Assembly (NCBI GenBank): GCA_020216575.1 | Contig: JAIUYC010000024.1 | Span: 1-12,320, forward strand | Reading direction: 5' to 3' | Length of the DNA: 12,320 bases | From: Coleofasciculus sp. S288 | GTDB taxonomy: Bacteria; Cyanobacteriota; Cyanobacteriia; Cyanobacteriales; Coleofasciculaceae | Program-made: the position numbers and the translations under genes | Shown here: piece after piece, positions 1-8,393 of the stretch | Layout of the letters: each line of letters opens with the position of its first letter | How positions within the stretch are numbered: the first letter of the stretch is position 1 | Notes under the pieces: model-generated | Told to the model about the DNA's origin: nothing | What the model saw: the letters and a program-made list of their open reading frames with translations, nothing else | Databases searched by the model: none

Positions 1-255
1 CAAGTCAATGCCTTGGGAATTGGCTAAACAGATGACGGCAAACAGAATGTCAGCCAGTTCGCCAGAGAGTTCCTGAGCCTGTTCGCTGTCCTTCTTCTTT
101 TTGGAACCGTATAGATGGTTGATTAGTCGGGCAGTCTCACCTACCTCTTCCACCAGTCGAGCTAGCATTTCGTGCGGACTCCAGTATCCCTTACCAACGT
201 CCGATACCCAATCGTCAACCTGTTGCTGAACTTCTCTTAGAGTGTAATCAGCCAT
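1..255 (-). CDS. MazG-type nucleotide pyrophosphohydrolase (C-terminus cut by window edge)
   Basis: Translating the minus strand from the ATG at 255 gives 85 open codons up to the window edge, beginning MADYTLREVQQQVDDW. The sequence has the MazG helical metal-binding pattern: EEVGE at residues 36-40 and ELAD at 66-69, corresponding to the ExxE and ExxD motifs that bind magnesium. The conserved W16 and the W25-SP-H segment before motif one also fit. Family members hydrolyse NTPs or dNTPs to the monophosphate and pyrophosphate. Single-domain members are about 100-115 residues, so roughly the last quarter is missing here. The start lies 4 bp after the stop codon of the 737-residue gene and has only a weak ribosome site (GGAG about 14 bp upstream), so translation is probably coupled. 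That places it as the last visible gene of the helicase/PLD operon. Its exact substrate cannot be read from sequence. Confidence 0.85.
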   Translation of the reverse strand, partial: MADYTLREVQQQVDDWVSDVGKGYWSPHEMLARLVEEVGETARLINHLYGSKKKKDSEQAQELSGELADILFAVICLANSQGIDL

Positions 256-259
256 CGTG

Positions 260-2473
260 CTACCGTCCGCTCCACCAGTTAAGAATCTCTCGAACTACAC
301 CACTCTTTCCCCGACAAGAAAGTGATAGTACTTCACCAATTAAGACACCATCTTTTTTCAGCTCTGAGATAATCTTGCTCAAGTCATGACCCATATATCC
401 TGTAATCACAGCTATCAAATCACAATTATTTATTTTGTTGTGTACAGTGCTGCGATTCACATACGCCTCACTGGAGGGCGCAACTTCAACAGTGTTCCCT
501 AGGCTGTAGCTTTCTTTCAATTCACGGATTAGTTCTCTTCGAGTTGCTTCGTGTCCGCCGACTAGCGCCAAGCGTAGCGAAGATAAATTAATTGTTTCTG
601 TTGTCGTATCGTCCTCTAGGAGAGGTTGTACTCCCAATAATGCGGTTTGAGCGTAGCACTGTTGACGATACTCATTAACCTCTTGAACGAGTCCGGAATC
701 GAGGAACCATAGGGCACGTATCAAACCCTTTAAAAAGGCTTCCTCAGACCGCTCATAACGAACTGCTTCCTCAATCTCGGCAAAAGCAATGCTCTGGTAA
801 TCATTGATTAGAAGCGACCGTAGTTGAGGAAGAGTACTAATGAAGGGTTCGATGATTTCAAGCAGCTCAAATTGCTGCTTGAGGTTAATTTTTCTTTCCT
901 GAACTTGAGTTCTTAGTTTGGTCAGTACTTCTGCGAGTTGTTCAAAACGATTTTCATTTGCTAGCCATTCGAGCCAATCCGCATAAGCATTGATTAATTG
1001 CTCTGTGTCATTAAGTTGTGTCCGAAGAGAGAAACGGCGTTTTAGTAATTCTGCCTGTTTTGAAGTGGGGAGGTGGCGAAGATTGCTCCAGCCATATTCC
1101 AGACAGCGATCGTAATAGCTGATAACTTCTTCGTCAGAGATATCTCCGAAACCACCACCGTCTGCGATTTCTGCTATATGCACGTAATCCTCTACTGCGA
1201 GGGTGTCAGCAGAAGTTTCCAGCAAATCTTGATATGCAACAGCCGCTTGCTCTAACTTTTGACGGGATGCCCATAAACGAGCTAATGGTAGCAGTATTTC
1301 GATACTACGGTTGTTTGCCTTCCATGCTTTTTCTAAACAGGGAAGTGCTTGTGGCTCCTGTCCTACCCGATAAAGTGCTGCTCCCCGCAATCCTGCCAAG
1401 GCAGGTGAAATGTCTTCTGAATCTGGAATTAAGTCAATTACTTCTTGATGACGATCACTATTGAGTAGCAGCTTGCCATAACGGATTTTGACTTCTTCTA
1501 TTTCTATCGGAACGGATTGATAAAGTTCTATAGCTTTTTCAGTATTGTCAGTTACTGCATAAGATTCAGCTAAAGCAAGTATTACATTAGTAGCCTTTGG
1601 ATATTTTTGCTTGAGAGACTCTAGCTGAGAAATTCGCTCGGCTGGTTCAATTTCTAATAGCTGCGTTAATCGTTCGCTTAATGGTAATGTCGCTCCTTCT
1701 ACGGTTGGTATAGGTTCTTGAGGAGTGAGAGTTTGATGCAGTAGTTTTCGCACACTGTTGGCTTGACGAAGCCGTTCCAGTTCGGGGAGAAACTCCTGAG
1801 CAATTAGAGCCGCAGCACGCAATGATTCTTGATTATTGGTTTGTTGATAATGTTGAAGGTGAGCCGTTACCAACTGTTCTACCAGTCGTCCAGAAGTGGG
1901 TAAGGCTAGAATCTCAGACCGTTTAGCTTTGCAAAGTTCAACTATCTCTTCAATTTTATTGGTTCGGTAATAGAGAGCAATGAGTGTTCGGAGAGCATTG
2001 CTGTCATTGATATTAGCCTGCTGAAGCAATCGTTCTTCGATTTGTGTAATCTTTCCAGCCGCGATTTGTTGCTGGAGACGAGTTGAGTCAATTTCTTGGA
2101 CTGAACTGGTTGGACGAGGAGAATCACTATTGAGTTGTTTAACAACTTGGATAAATTGTTTTTGCCAGGATTTAAAGTTTTGTGTCGCCTGCACCTGCTT
2201 CTGAGTGTAATTCGTGCTGATTTCTGCCTTGCCTACACTGCACAACACTTCAATTTTTAGCATTGCCTCGCGAAGTCGAGTTTCTGTGGCTGTGACGAAG
2301 AGGAAATGGGTATAGTTTAAAGAGTTCAGGTTATTTGGCATCAAACGGCTGACCCAAAACCCCTCTTGGCGCAATGTCCGGTGAATCTTCTCAGCCTGAA
2401 GTTGATTATCACATTTGAGGCGCAATCCAACTTGGTTGTCTCCCCCTAACTTGGATACAATTTCGTACTGCAT
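260..2473 (-). CDS. TPR-like helical-repeat protein with DUF2325-like C-terminal domain (737 aa, unknown function)
   Basis: I do not recognise a named family for the full protein. Residues 1-85 form a mixed alpha/beta N-terminal domain. Residues about 130-600 are helical repeats of TPR character, for example ALAESYAVTDNTEKAIELYQ near 300-319 and ARLWASRQKLEQAAVAYQDL near 398-417. The last 108 residues look like a compact Rossmann-type domain resembling DUF2325: a strand and turn LALVGGH at 635-641, the strand DLIAVIT at 685-691 followed by GYMGHD, then LSLSCRGKSG at 716-725. No signal peptide or membrane segment is apparent. The start shares one base with the stop of the PLD gene (TAATG) and has a good Shine-Dalgarno AGGGGG at plus-strand 2484-2489. 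It is therefore co-translated with the helicase/PLD pair. A scaffold or sensor subunit is a reasonable inference, but no catalytic motif supports a specific activity. Confidence 0.85.
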   Translation of the reverse strand: MQYEIVSKLGGDNQVGLRLKCDNQLQAEKIHRTLRQEGFWVSRLMPNNLNSLNYTHFLFVTATETRLREAMLKIEVLCSVGKAEISTNYTQKQVQATQNFKSWQKQFIQVVKQLNSDSPRPTSSVQEIDSTRLQQQIAAGKITQIEERLLQQANINDSNALRTLIALYYRTNKIEEIVELCKAKRSEILALPTSGRLVEQLVTAHLQHYQQTNNQESLRAAALIAQEFLPELERLRQANSVRKLLHQTLTPQEPIPTVEGATLPLSERLTQLLEIEPAERISQLESLKQKYPKATNVILALAESYAVTDNTEKAIELYQSVPIEIEEVKIRYGKLLLNSDRHQEVIDLIPDSEDISPALAGLRGAALYRVGQEPQALPCLEKAWKANNRSIEILLPLARLWASRQKLEQAAVAYQDLLETSADTLAVEDYVHIAEIADGGGFGDISDEEVISYYDRCLEYGWSNLRHLPTSKQAELLKRRFSLRTQLNDTEQLINAYADWLEWLANENRFEQLAEVLTKLRTQVQERKINLKQQFELLEIIEPFISTLPQLRSLLINDYQSIAFAEIEEAVRYERSEEAFLKGLIRALWFLDSGLVQEVNEYRQQCYAQTALLGVQPLLEDDTTTETINLSSLRLALVGGHEATRRELIRELKESYSLGNTVEVAPSSEAYVNRSTVHNKINNCDLIAVITGYMGHDLSKIISELKKDGVLIGEVLSLSCRGKSGVVREILNWWSGR

Positions 2474-2994
2474 TAGAGCGGTTCCCCCTGTTCAAAATAC
2501 TGTACGCAAATTTGCCGGAGTTGGGAAATATTGCGCTCGTCATGGTAATAGGTGTACAGCTCAATATTCTGGTTAACTCCCCCATTGGTTAAATTCAAGG
2601 AACCGTCAAGAGCGCCGTAACGACCGACATATGCCTTGGTATGCAATTCGGGAAGCACTCTTACCTGGATGCGAGGATTGCGCTTACTGAGTTGTTTCAA
2701 CCAAGAATGGTATCGTTCTTCTTTTTCATCAGGGCGCACAGTGATGCAAACATCACTTCCGTTAGTAGCAATTTGATGTAAAACGTCGAATAAATGGAGT
2801 GCTTCTTGTTTAGTTTCTACAATTTCTTGGAAGGAAACATAGTAGGGATTGTCTAAACGGAAATTCGTGACCCACGGGGAGACAATCCAAAATTTGTAGT
2901 TGCCTCCTAACTGTGAAGCCAAAACCTCGTTGAGTAGGAAGTTATAGAACATTGCCTGACCGCTAGGTTGCAATTTAGTTGATTGCTTTGCCAT
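2473..2994 (-). CDS. dpdK: Phospholipase-D-like protein, DpdK-type (single HKD motif)
   Basis: A 173-residue protein with one PLD-superfamily active site: H118-T-K120 in PELHTKAYVG, then DGSLNLTNGG at 130-139 supplying the G-S-x-N part, and N143-x-E145 further on. One-motif PLD proteins normally dimerise to build a complete active site and include nucleases such as Nuc and BfiI. The N-terminal segment YKFWIVSPWVTNF (33-45) is the usual first strand and SPWV turn of PLD-like nucleases. A small PLD protein directly after a very large helicase is the arrangement of dpdJ-dpdK in 7-deazaguanine DNA (Dpd) clusters; DISARM has a similar helicase/PLD combination (DrmA/DrmC). The gene starts 10 bp after the helicase stop and overlaps the next start by one base. 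Nuclease activity is inferred from the motif and not proven. Confidence 0.75.
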   Translation of the reverse strand: MAKQSTKLQPSGQAMFYNFLLNEVLASQLGGNYKFWIVSPWVTNFRLDNPYYVSFQEIVETKQEALHLFDVLHQIATNGSDVCITVRPDEKEERYHSWLKQLSKRNPRIQVRVLPELHTKAYVGRYGALDGSLNLTNGGVNQNIELYTYYHDERNISQLRQICVQYFEQGEPL

Positions 2995-3002
2995 AGAGGA
3001 AA

Positions 3003-3006
3003 CCTC
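3003..3006 (-). promoter_or_regulatory. Shine-Dalgarno of the PLD gene overlapping the helicase stop codon
   Basis: On the minus strand the junction reads TGAGG-TTTCCTCT-ATG. The GAGG that would bind 16S rRNA overlaps the helicase TGA stop and lies 8 nt before the PLD start. A helicase ribosome would reach this site on terminating, which suggests translational coupling. GAGG could also pair with the CCTC three bases further on, but four base pairs is too short to be convincing. Confidence 0.45.
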
Positions 3007-6000
3007 ATTCGATTGGGCGAATTGTTACTTCAACTACAGGGGATTCAGTTAACTTTAAGTGATTAGGGTATATTGTTTGGATATCGGTAATCATGGGGTA
3101 GACCATGCCAATATCTGTATCAATTCCTGCATCTGTTAGGTAACTGATAGTGGTACATAGGTCAGCGAGGTGAGCGCTTTTTACCCGCAGGTAGATTGCC
3201 TGACAACCCTCTTCAAGTAACACCCGTATGCGATCAGGTACAGAAGCCGCATCAGCAGAATTATCAACCTCTAAGGTTTGACGGGTGCGAACCTGCTTTA
3301 ACCATTCTGTCAGCAGTGGTCGGTTAAGGAGGTTGCGGCTTAAACCTGGCGACTCGATATCACTACTGCGGTCATCCAAGCAGCTGGAGCAGTTACAACG
3401 GCAGTTCAAAAGCATTCGGCGTTCAACCGCCGCTTCAAATGCTTTACGCGCCTCGGCTTTACCTGCCTCATCTTCATTTGAGGAAACGTACTCAGTTTCG
3501 TAAAGTTTCAGGAGGCGTCTCGATTCTGGGTAGGGGGATTGCTGCTGTTTGGTTTTGATAATTTTACGGTAGAGCATTGCCCGTGCTTCTGTAAAAGAAG
3601 GGTCACGTCCTAGCTCTACAGCGCAATCGGGTAGAAACTCATGATTGATTTCCCGAAAGATGCGCCAGTTGACTAAAGGACTGCCATCTACTTCCTGAGT
3701 ATAGTCGGGAATAAAAACTCGTAGTAGGGACTTAAGTTGAGCTTGGCGCACAGGTACACCCAGTTGACAACGTACCTCTGCTAGTAACCTGTCGATGCCA
3801 ATTTGGCGATCGCTAGACTTTCTTGCTGTTGTAATTGCCTGTACCCAAGTTTCGCATTGGAGCAACCATTCCTCTGATTGTGACAGCAAGTGGCGCAGGA
3901 AAGCTTCCTCTTGAGCTGTAGGACAACGAGTCATTTTGTTAGCCAAGGTTGTCCAAAACTGATCGGGTTGCTTGCGTAGGAGGTCGTGAGTTGCCCGCAT
4001 TACGCCAATTCCACCCATACCAATTTCATAAAGCCAGATGCGGTCAGCCGCACATTCTTCAAAGTCAGCCTTCAACTCAGTCCAGACTGCCACATAGTTG
4101 AGTGCTTCAACCCCAGCGACTTCCTGAGCCACCTGTTTGAGGGCTTGAGTCAGGCTGTATTGAAAACTGTCCCGCAGATATTGTTGATAGCATAAACCGG
4201 AGTTGTAAACTTCGGCATACAAATCTAGAAAGATTGCCAGGTAATTATTATCACTTTTTACCAACTGCCTGACAGCTTCTTGTTTCTTTTTGGATAACTG
4301 GTGAACTTCATTAATCGCTGCTGTCAACCAACCCTCAAATTTATTATTTCCATGAATCAACCAATCGTTGAGTCCCTCTACAGTTCCCTCCTCCCGACTA
4401 CACCATATATCGGCTATAGTTAGCAACACGTTCACTAGATTTTCGGCAGCAAAATAGTTTTCATGAAATTCAACCGTCAGATTGTTAATAAAGGCATGAC
4501 GAATGGTATTTGATTGAAGATTAGCCTGAGTTGAAGCCGACAGATTTAGTTCTGCCAAGCGATTAGGATTGAGGTCAATACTAACTCCATCTGTTAGGAG
4601 TTGATACCCTAGAGCACAATGGGTAGGTTCCTCTTCGTTGACCTGGAAACCTACTACTCCTCGGATTTCATCAGTGGAAGAATTGTGAAACTTGATGGTG
4701 TACTCACTCCCCAGAATCACGCGCCGGACATCGAGTAAATTGAGATTTGCGGGTTCATCACTGTAGAGTACAATTCGTTCAACCAGTGCTTGACCCAACG
4801 GGTCACAGGTGAGGCTATTGTGACTAGAAGTAAAAGTATAGGCTGGCGTAGGGGTATCCCGTACTGCTTTAATAACTACAGCACTAATGGCATTAGCTGA
4901 GGTGGAGTGCGCCAGTTCTTGGGTATCTTGCGGAGCCTCATTAGAGTCACGGCACTCAATCAAATCCCCTGTCTCTGGATTACACCGCCAATATGATGAG
5001 TTGTGGTCTTTGCTGAACTGAGTCGGTTTAATTTCCAGGGGACGATACAACTCTAGGTGGTAGGTACTTGTCAGGGTAATGTCAACTTTTTTGAGCGCCC
5101 GACGGGGTAAGTTAGCAATATTGGGTGGATTGTCAATACGAGTAAATGTGTAATATCGACTAATCGGAATTAGAGTAGGTTCTCCTTCAGAAACTTCTAG
5201 GGGTATCCAAGTTGAACCCTCACCGCCTCGAAAGGTAACATTTCCAGGTATGGTTTCGCTTATTGCTAGGCTGATGCTCTCGGGCTTTCCTTTTTTATCC
5301 GGGTTGTGATTATCAGGACGATAGTCAACTCTTACCTCTGGCAAGTTAATGTCAGAGAAAAGGTTTTCTGGCAGGTGTTTATCAAGTCGTTCGCGAGCTT
5401 CAACGTAAGGCGCATTTTCTTTTTCAAATAAAGAATATACTCTCTTCATTAATCCAGCGTGGAAGATGCTCCATAGTAAACCCTCTGGGTCAGAGCCAAG
5501 CACTCTGACTATGGCATCATCAGGAATGGCAAAGGTTCTTTTGAGGTAGTCTTTGAACTCCAGCAACACGCCATAATCTGCTGTTTGCTCCATCAGGTAC
5601 TCATAGCCTTGGCAGGATAATCGATCTAGGTCAAGTTCAATCCCTAGACCATAGGCTCGGTAAGCTAACCAGTCGAATAAGGCGTAAAAACCGTGAATTC
5701 TTTGGAGATAGCGATTCTGGGGATTGAGGGGAAGTTTCTGAAAAGTTGGGTCAGTTAGTAAATGTTCGTTGCGAAATAGGAATAGGTCAGTTGGTTTATA
5801 AGGACTAAGTACCGTCACTACAATGGGTCGAGTGCCAACTTTACGACCACCTCTGCCTTTGCGCTGTACAAAACTGGCGACGTTAGCCGGAGCTTGATAT
5901 TGAAGAACGCACATTAAATTTTCGTCATCGTAGCCAACCTCTAAGGCGCTGGTAGTGATTACTAGGTCATCGAAGTCTTCAATGGCAATGGCGCGATCGC

Positions 6001-7957
6001 TACCCGATTTTCGCTTAATATTCAGAGGTTCTCGACGTGCCTTTCCTGGCTGACTAAGTACCCACCAGCATTCGCCAGCTTGGAAAAACGGACAATTCAG
6101 GTCGGGTTGACCACTACTTTCACAATTACAATTACAGGAAAAATTTGAACCCAAAAACTTAGGAAAGAGTTGCCGATTGAAAGGTGGAAAGCGATAGACA
6201 TACAGTGGAACATATTTAATCTGCCGCTCGGCTACGGAAGTTTTTTGCTCTTGATATCTTTGTCTAGCTCTACATTGCTCAGGCTTCACTTTTTCAGCAT
6301 CCTCTATCTGATAAAGCCAGCGACCAACAAGATCTAGAGATTGCACAAAGCCAAAGGTACGATAGCGACCTTCAGGCGGCTGTGGCATGGTGTGTAACAC
6401 GCACATTGCCGTCTGAATTAAGGTGGAAATAATCGCAGTATCTTCGTTTTCCTCAGCCCGAACGAATATATATCGCTCAGCGCCAATGGTTTGCATCTCG
6501 TCATGGGCAGGAGTTACCTGTTTAATCCGAGTAACAGGGATGCCTGATAATTCGGAGAGGAATTGGACAGGTTCAGCAATAGTGGCACTCAGCCCCACAA
6601 ATGCTAAGTTATTTTGCTCGTTGCGTTCGCGCTGACCCATCCGAATTCGAGCCATCAACCGTCGCAACAAGAGTGCTACCTGAGACCCAGACGTGGAAGT
6701 CTGTAGGTGAATCTCATCTAACATCACCACTGAGGGCGCACAGAAGGTATCAGTCCCGAACAGGTACTGGTACTTTGTGGAGAGCAAGCGTCGGTGCAGA
6801 GATTCTGTCGTTGCAATCAGTAAGTCAGGTGGATGTTCTTTCATCACATCCCTGGCAAACTGGATGAAAGGATATTGTTTATTACAAGCAGGACAAACTA
6901 AACTTTGAGATTGGCTAGGATATACCAGAAGTCTTTGCTTCCCATCATTGCAAGTATGACTTGCTGTGCCGACGCAGTAGGCAAAGGGAGAGAGATACCC
7001 CCCAGACTCTTCGCTGAAAGTCCAACCTCGCATTTTGGAGAGTTGCTGCTTGCGGCGATCGCTTGTATCTTGAAAGTCCCGCACCTGGTAGACTGCTGCC
7101 CCACTCTCCACCCCAATCGTCAGTTGTGGAAGATTATGTTGGACTAGCAATTGATTGAGGTAGAACAATACCTCAATGAAATCAGTAAGTTGATTTTCAG
7201 ATAGAGCGACTCGCGGGTAAATACAGATGGCTTTGACCCCTTCTCGTCCCCGCAAGCAACGCTCCAGCAGCATCTTGGCGAGTATAGGGAGAAAAAATGC
7301 ATAGGTTTTGCCAGCACCCGTGCTAGCTGTTACCACAACTCCCTTCTCAATGCCCTCTTGTGCATCTAATTCTACGACTTCCAAAATCCTGTGTAAGGCT
7401 CGCTGTTGAAAGCCACTCATTTGACGTAGCTTTTTCAGCCTCGTTGTAATCACTTCTAAAAGCAAGTTGGCAGTCTGCTGTTGGAAGCCACTGCCGTTTA
7501 GTAGGGGGGTGAGGCACGTCTGAACTGGAAGATTTCGCCGAGGCACTCGACGGGAAGCGACGCTGAATTTTACATCTGCCACTAAGCGCTTACTTTTGCT
7601 GATGCGATGCTTTTCTTTTTCTGGGTTATGGAGAACAATCCGTTGGCGTAGCTTTGTTAGCAACCGTACTGTCTCAGCAATTCGACTGCGAAAAACCCAT
7701 TCAGTTGGTGAGTCTGCTTGGTTAAAGCGAATAATCTGCAAGTCGTTGCCGAGTTGTTGCAGGGCTTCGCCTATTGCTTCTGTCTTCTGTTCAGCAGCCA
7801 ACTGGATATCTTCTGAAGGCTGAAAGCTTTCGATGACTTCAGCCCCAGTCATCGTCACATCGTATACACCGTAGGCAACCTGTTCGGCTTCGCGTTGCTC
7901 AATGAAAGTCAGAACTTCATCAGCCAGTTGCTTGAGGGTATCAGAGTTCAGGCTCAT
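3005..7957 (-). CDS. dpdJ: Very large DExH-box superfamily 2 helicase, DpdJ-like
   Basis: All main SF2 motifs are visible: Q-like FQQRALHRIL (183-192), motif I TASTGAGKT (210-218), Ia YPRVALSENQ (247-256), II LDEIH (413-417), III SAT (457-459), V TTSALEVGYD (668-677) and VI QRKGRGGR (698-705). This is an ATP-dependent DNA translocase core. It carries cysteine insertions: C328/C336/C355/C358 between Ia and II, and C608/C610/C612/C622/C630 between IV and V. A long region of about 900 residues follows, ending in CRCNCSSC (1519-1526), similar to the cysteine cluster in DUF1998-type helicase tails. Length, architecture and the PLD gene right after it fit DpdJ, a restriction-side component of Dpd clusters; the DISARM helicase DrmA is the main alternative. 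The ATG at 7957 has only a weak ribosome site (AGAAGA). The reading frame is intact over 4.95 kb. Confidence 0.78.
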   Translation of the reverse strand: MSLNSDTLKQLADEVLTFIEQREAEQVAYGVYDVTMTGAEVIESFQPSEDIQLAAEQKTEAIGEALQQLGNDLQIIRFNQADSPTEWVFRSRIAETVRLLTKLRQRIVLHNPEKEKHRISKSKRLVADVKFSVASRRVPRRNLPVQTCLTPLLNGSGFQQQTANLLLEVITTRLKKLRQMSGFQQRALHRILEVVELDAQEGIEKGVVVTASTGAGKTYAFFLPILAKMLLERCLRGREGVKAICIYPRVALSENQLTDFIEVLFYLNQLLVQHNLPQLTIGVESGAAVYQVRDFQDTSDRRKQQLSKMRGWTFSEESGGYLSPFAYCVGTASHTCNDGKQRLLVYPSQSQSLVCPACNKQYPFIQFARDVMKEHPPDLLIATTESLHRRLLSTKYQYLFGTDTFCAPSVVMLDEIHLQTSTSGSQVALLLRRLMARIRMGQRERNEQNNLAFVGLSATIAEPVQFLSELSGIPVTRIKQVTPAHDEMQTIGAERYIFVRAEENEDTAIISTLIQTAMCVLHTMPQPPEGRYRTFGFVQSLDLVGRWLYQIEDAEKVKPEQCRARQRYQEQKTSVAERQIKYVPLYVYRFPPFNRQLFPKFLGSNFSCNCNCESSGQPDLNCPFFQAGECWWVLSQPGKARREPLNIKRKSGSDRAIAIEDFDDLVITTSALEVGYDDENLMCVLQYQAPANVASFVQRKGRGGRKVGTRPIVVTVLSPYKPTDLFLFRNEHLLTDPTFQKLPLNPQNRYLQRIHGFYALFDWLAYRAYGLGIELDLDRLSCQGYEYLMEQTADYGVLLEFKDYLKRTFAIPDDAIVRVLGSDPEGLLWSIFHAGLMKRVYSLFEKENAPYVEARERLDKHLPENLFSDINLPEVRVDYRPDNHNPDKKGKPESISLAISETIPGNVTFRGGEGSTWIPLEVSEGEPTLIPISRYYTFTRIDNPPNIANLPRRALKKVDITLTSTYHLELYRPLEIKPTQFSKDHNSSYWRCNPETGDLIECRDSNEAPQDTQELAHSTSANAISAVVIKAVRDTPTPAYTFTSSHNSLTCDPLGQALVERIVLYSDEPANLNLLDVRRVILGSEYTIKFHNSSTDEIRGVVGFQVNEEEPTHCALGYQLLTDGVSIDLNPNRLAELNLSASTQANLQSNTIRHAFINNLTVEFHENYFAAENLVNVLLTIADIWCSREEGTVEGLNDWLIHGNNKFEGWLTAAINEVHQLSKKKQEAVRQLVKSDNNYLAIFLDLYAEVYNSGLCYQQYLRDSFQYSLTQALKQVAQEVAGVEALNYVAVWTELKADFEECAADRIWLYEIGMGGIGVMRATHDLLRKQPDQFWTTLANKMTRCPTAQEEAFLRHLLSQSEEWLLQCETWVQAITTARKSSDRQIGIDRLLAEVRCQLGVPVRQAQLKSLLRVFIPDYTQEVDGSPLVNWRIFREINHEFLPDCAVELGRDPSFTEARAMLYRKIIKTKQQQSPYPESRRLLKLYETEYVSSNEDEAGKAEARKAFEAAVERRMLLNCRCNCSSCLDDRSSDIESPGLSRNLLNRPLLTEWLKQVRTRQTLEVDNSADAASVPDRIRVLLEEGCQAIYLRVKSAHLADLCTTISYLTDAGIDTDIGMVYPMITDIQTIYPNHLKLTESPVVEVTIRPIE

Positions 7958-7963
7958 TATCTT

Positions 7964-8033
7964 CTAGACGGTAGGGGAGATGGGGGCGAGGTAATTTGTG
8001 AGGCGAGCTAATGTCATAGTCGCCACCGTCTAG
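7964..8033. repeat. 9-bp inverted repeat flanking the RHH-helicase spacer
   Basis: CTAGACGGT at 7964-7972 and its exact reverse complement ACCGTCTAG at 8025-8033 bracket the spacer between the RHH stop codon and the helicase start. The left arm lies 7 bp upstream of the helicase ATG, over its weak ribosome site, and the right arm contains the RHH stop codon. It could be a regulator site or an mRNA stem controlling helicase translation. A 52-base gap between arms makes chance hard to exclude. Confidence 0.35.
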
Positions 8034-8299
8034 CTGTCGTCCATTCTTCTTTTACCCATGTTTGAGCGGGCAACTCTACGATGCTCTAGTAACTCACCCA
8101 AGAGCTGACTTTGCTTGTCAGGGTTCTCCCAATCATTGATGAATCGTTTCAGGGCGACGCTAATCATATCCTGCACAGTAGGTGCAGCACTTTGGTGTTC
8201 GCTTTCTAGTGAAAGCCTGATTTGACGCAGCGTCTCGTAGAGTTCACCCGGTACGCGGACTGTTGAAGACAAGGTTGGATTGCCTGAAGGGGGTCTCAC
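8030..8299 (-). CDS. Small ribbon-helix-helix-type DNA-binding protein (89 aa)
   Basis: The translation shows the ribbon-helix-helix layout: a short strand SSTVRVP (11-17), helix A from about 19 to 34 (ELYETLRQIRLSL), a turn with A-P-T, then helix B from about 41 to 57 (TVQDMISVALKRFINDW). A basic tail RRVARSNMGKRR (74-85) follows. RHH proteins bind operators as dimers through the paired strands and often repress their own operon. The start is a GTG at 8299; no in-frame ATG lies upstream before the divergent promoter region, and the strand begins at residue 11, so this start keeps the whole fold. The gene lies 72 bp upstream of the helicase and divergent from dndB, so regulating one or both is a natural inference. 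It does not look like the small Dnd protein DndE. No target site is proven. Confidence 0.7.
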   Translation of the reverse strand: MRPPSGNPTLSSTVRVPGELYETLRQIRLSLESEHQSAAPTVQDMISVALKRFINDWENPDKQSQLLGELLEHRRVARSNMGKRRMDDS

Positions 8300-8313
8300 G
8301 CATTCTAGTCAGC

Positions 8314-8342
8314 TTGACAGAACCCCTGCTACCATGTATGCA
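8314..8342 (+). promoter_or_regulatory. Putative sigma-70 promoter for dndB
   Basis: A perfect -35 TTGACA lies at 8314-8319, then a 17-bp spacer, then TATGCA at 8337-8342 as a weaker -10. Transcription would start near 8350, leaving a leader of about 45 nt before the dndB ATG. The -10 lies within the near-palindrome CATGTATGCATG (8333-8344), which may be part of an operator. No good Shine-Dalgarno precedes the dndB start, which is common in cyanobacteria. Confidence 0.45.
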
Positions 8343-8393
8343 TGACTACAGGGTTGAGCCACGGGTTTTGCTCCCCTAACAAACAAATCAACA

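Noticed and set aside
6601..7147. Plus- and minus-strand open frames inside the helicase gene
   Set aside because: They are antisense or out-of-frame with conserved SF2 helicase motifs and have no ribosome sites or recognisable domains.
3005..7957. Helicase plus PLD as a DISARM (DrmA/DrmC) locus
   Set aside because: No DrmB (DUF1998 protein) or DISARM methyltransferase is visible, the PLD protein is shorter than I expect for DrmC, and a DpdD-like protein lies nearby. Kept only as an alternative.
8030..8299. The small protein as DndE
   Set aside because: The strand plus two helices read as ribbon-helix-helix, and the sequence lacks the DndE pattern I know; it is also not next to dndC or dndD.
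8300..8320. TAGAAT just upstream of the RHH GTG as a -10 box on the minus strand
   Set aside because: No -35-like hexamer lies at the right distance, and it would give a nearly leaderless mRNA; too weak to list.
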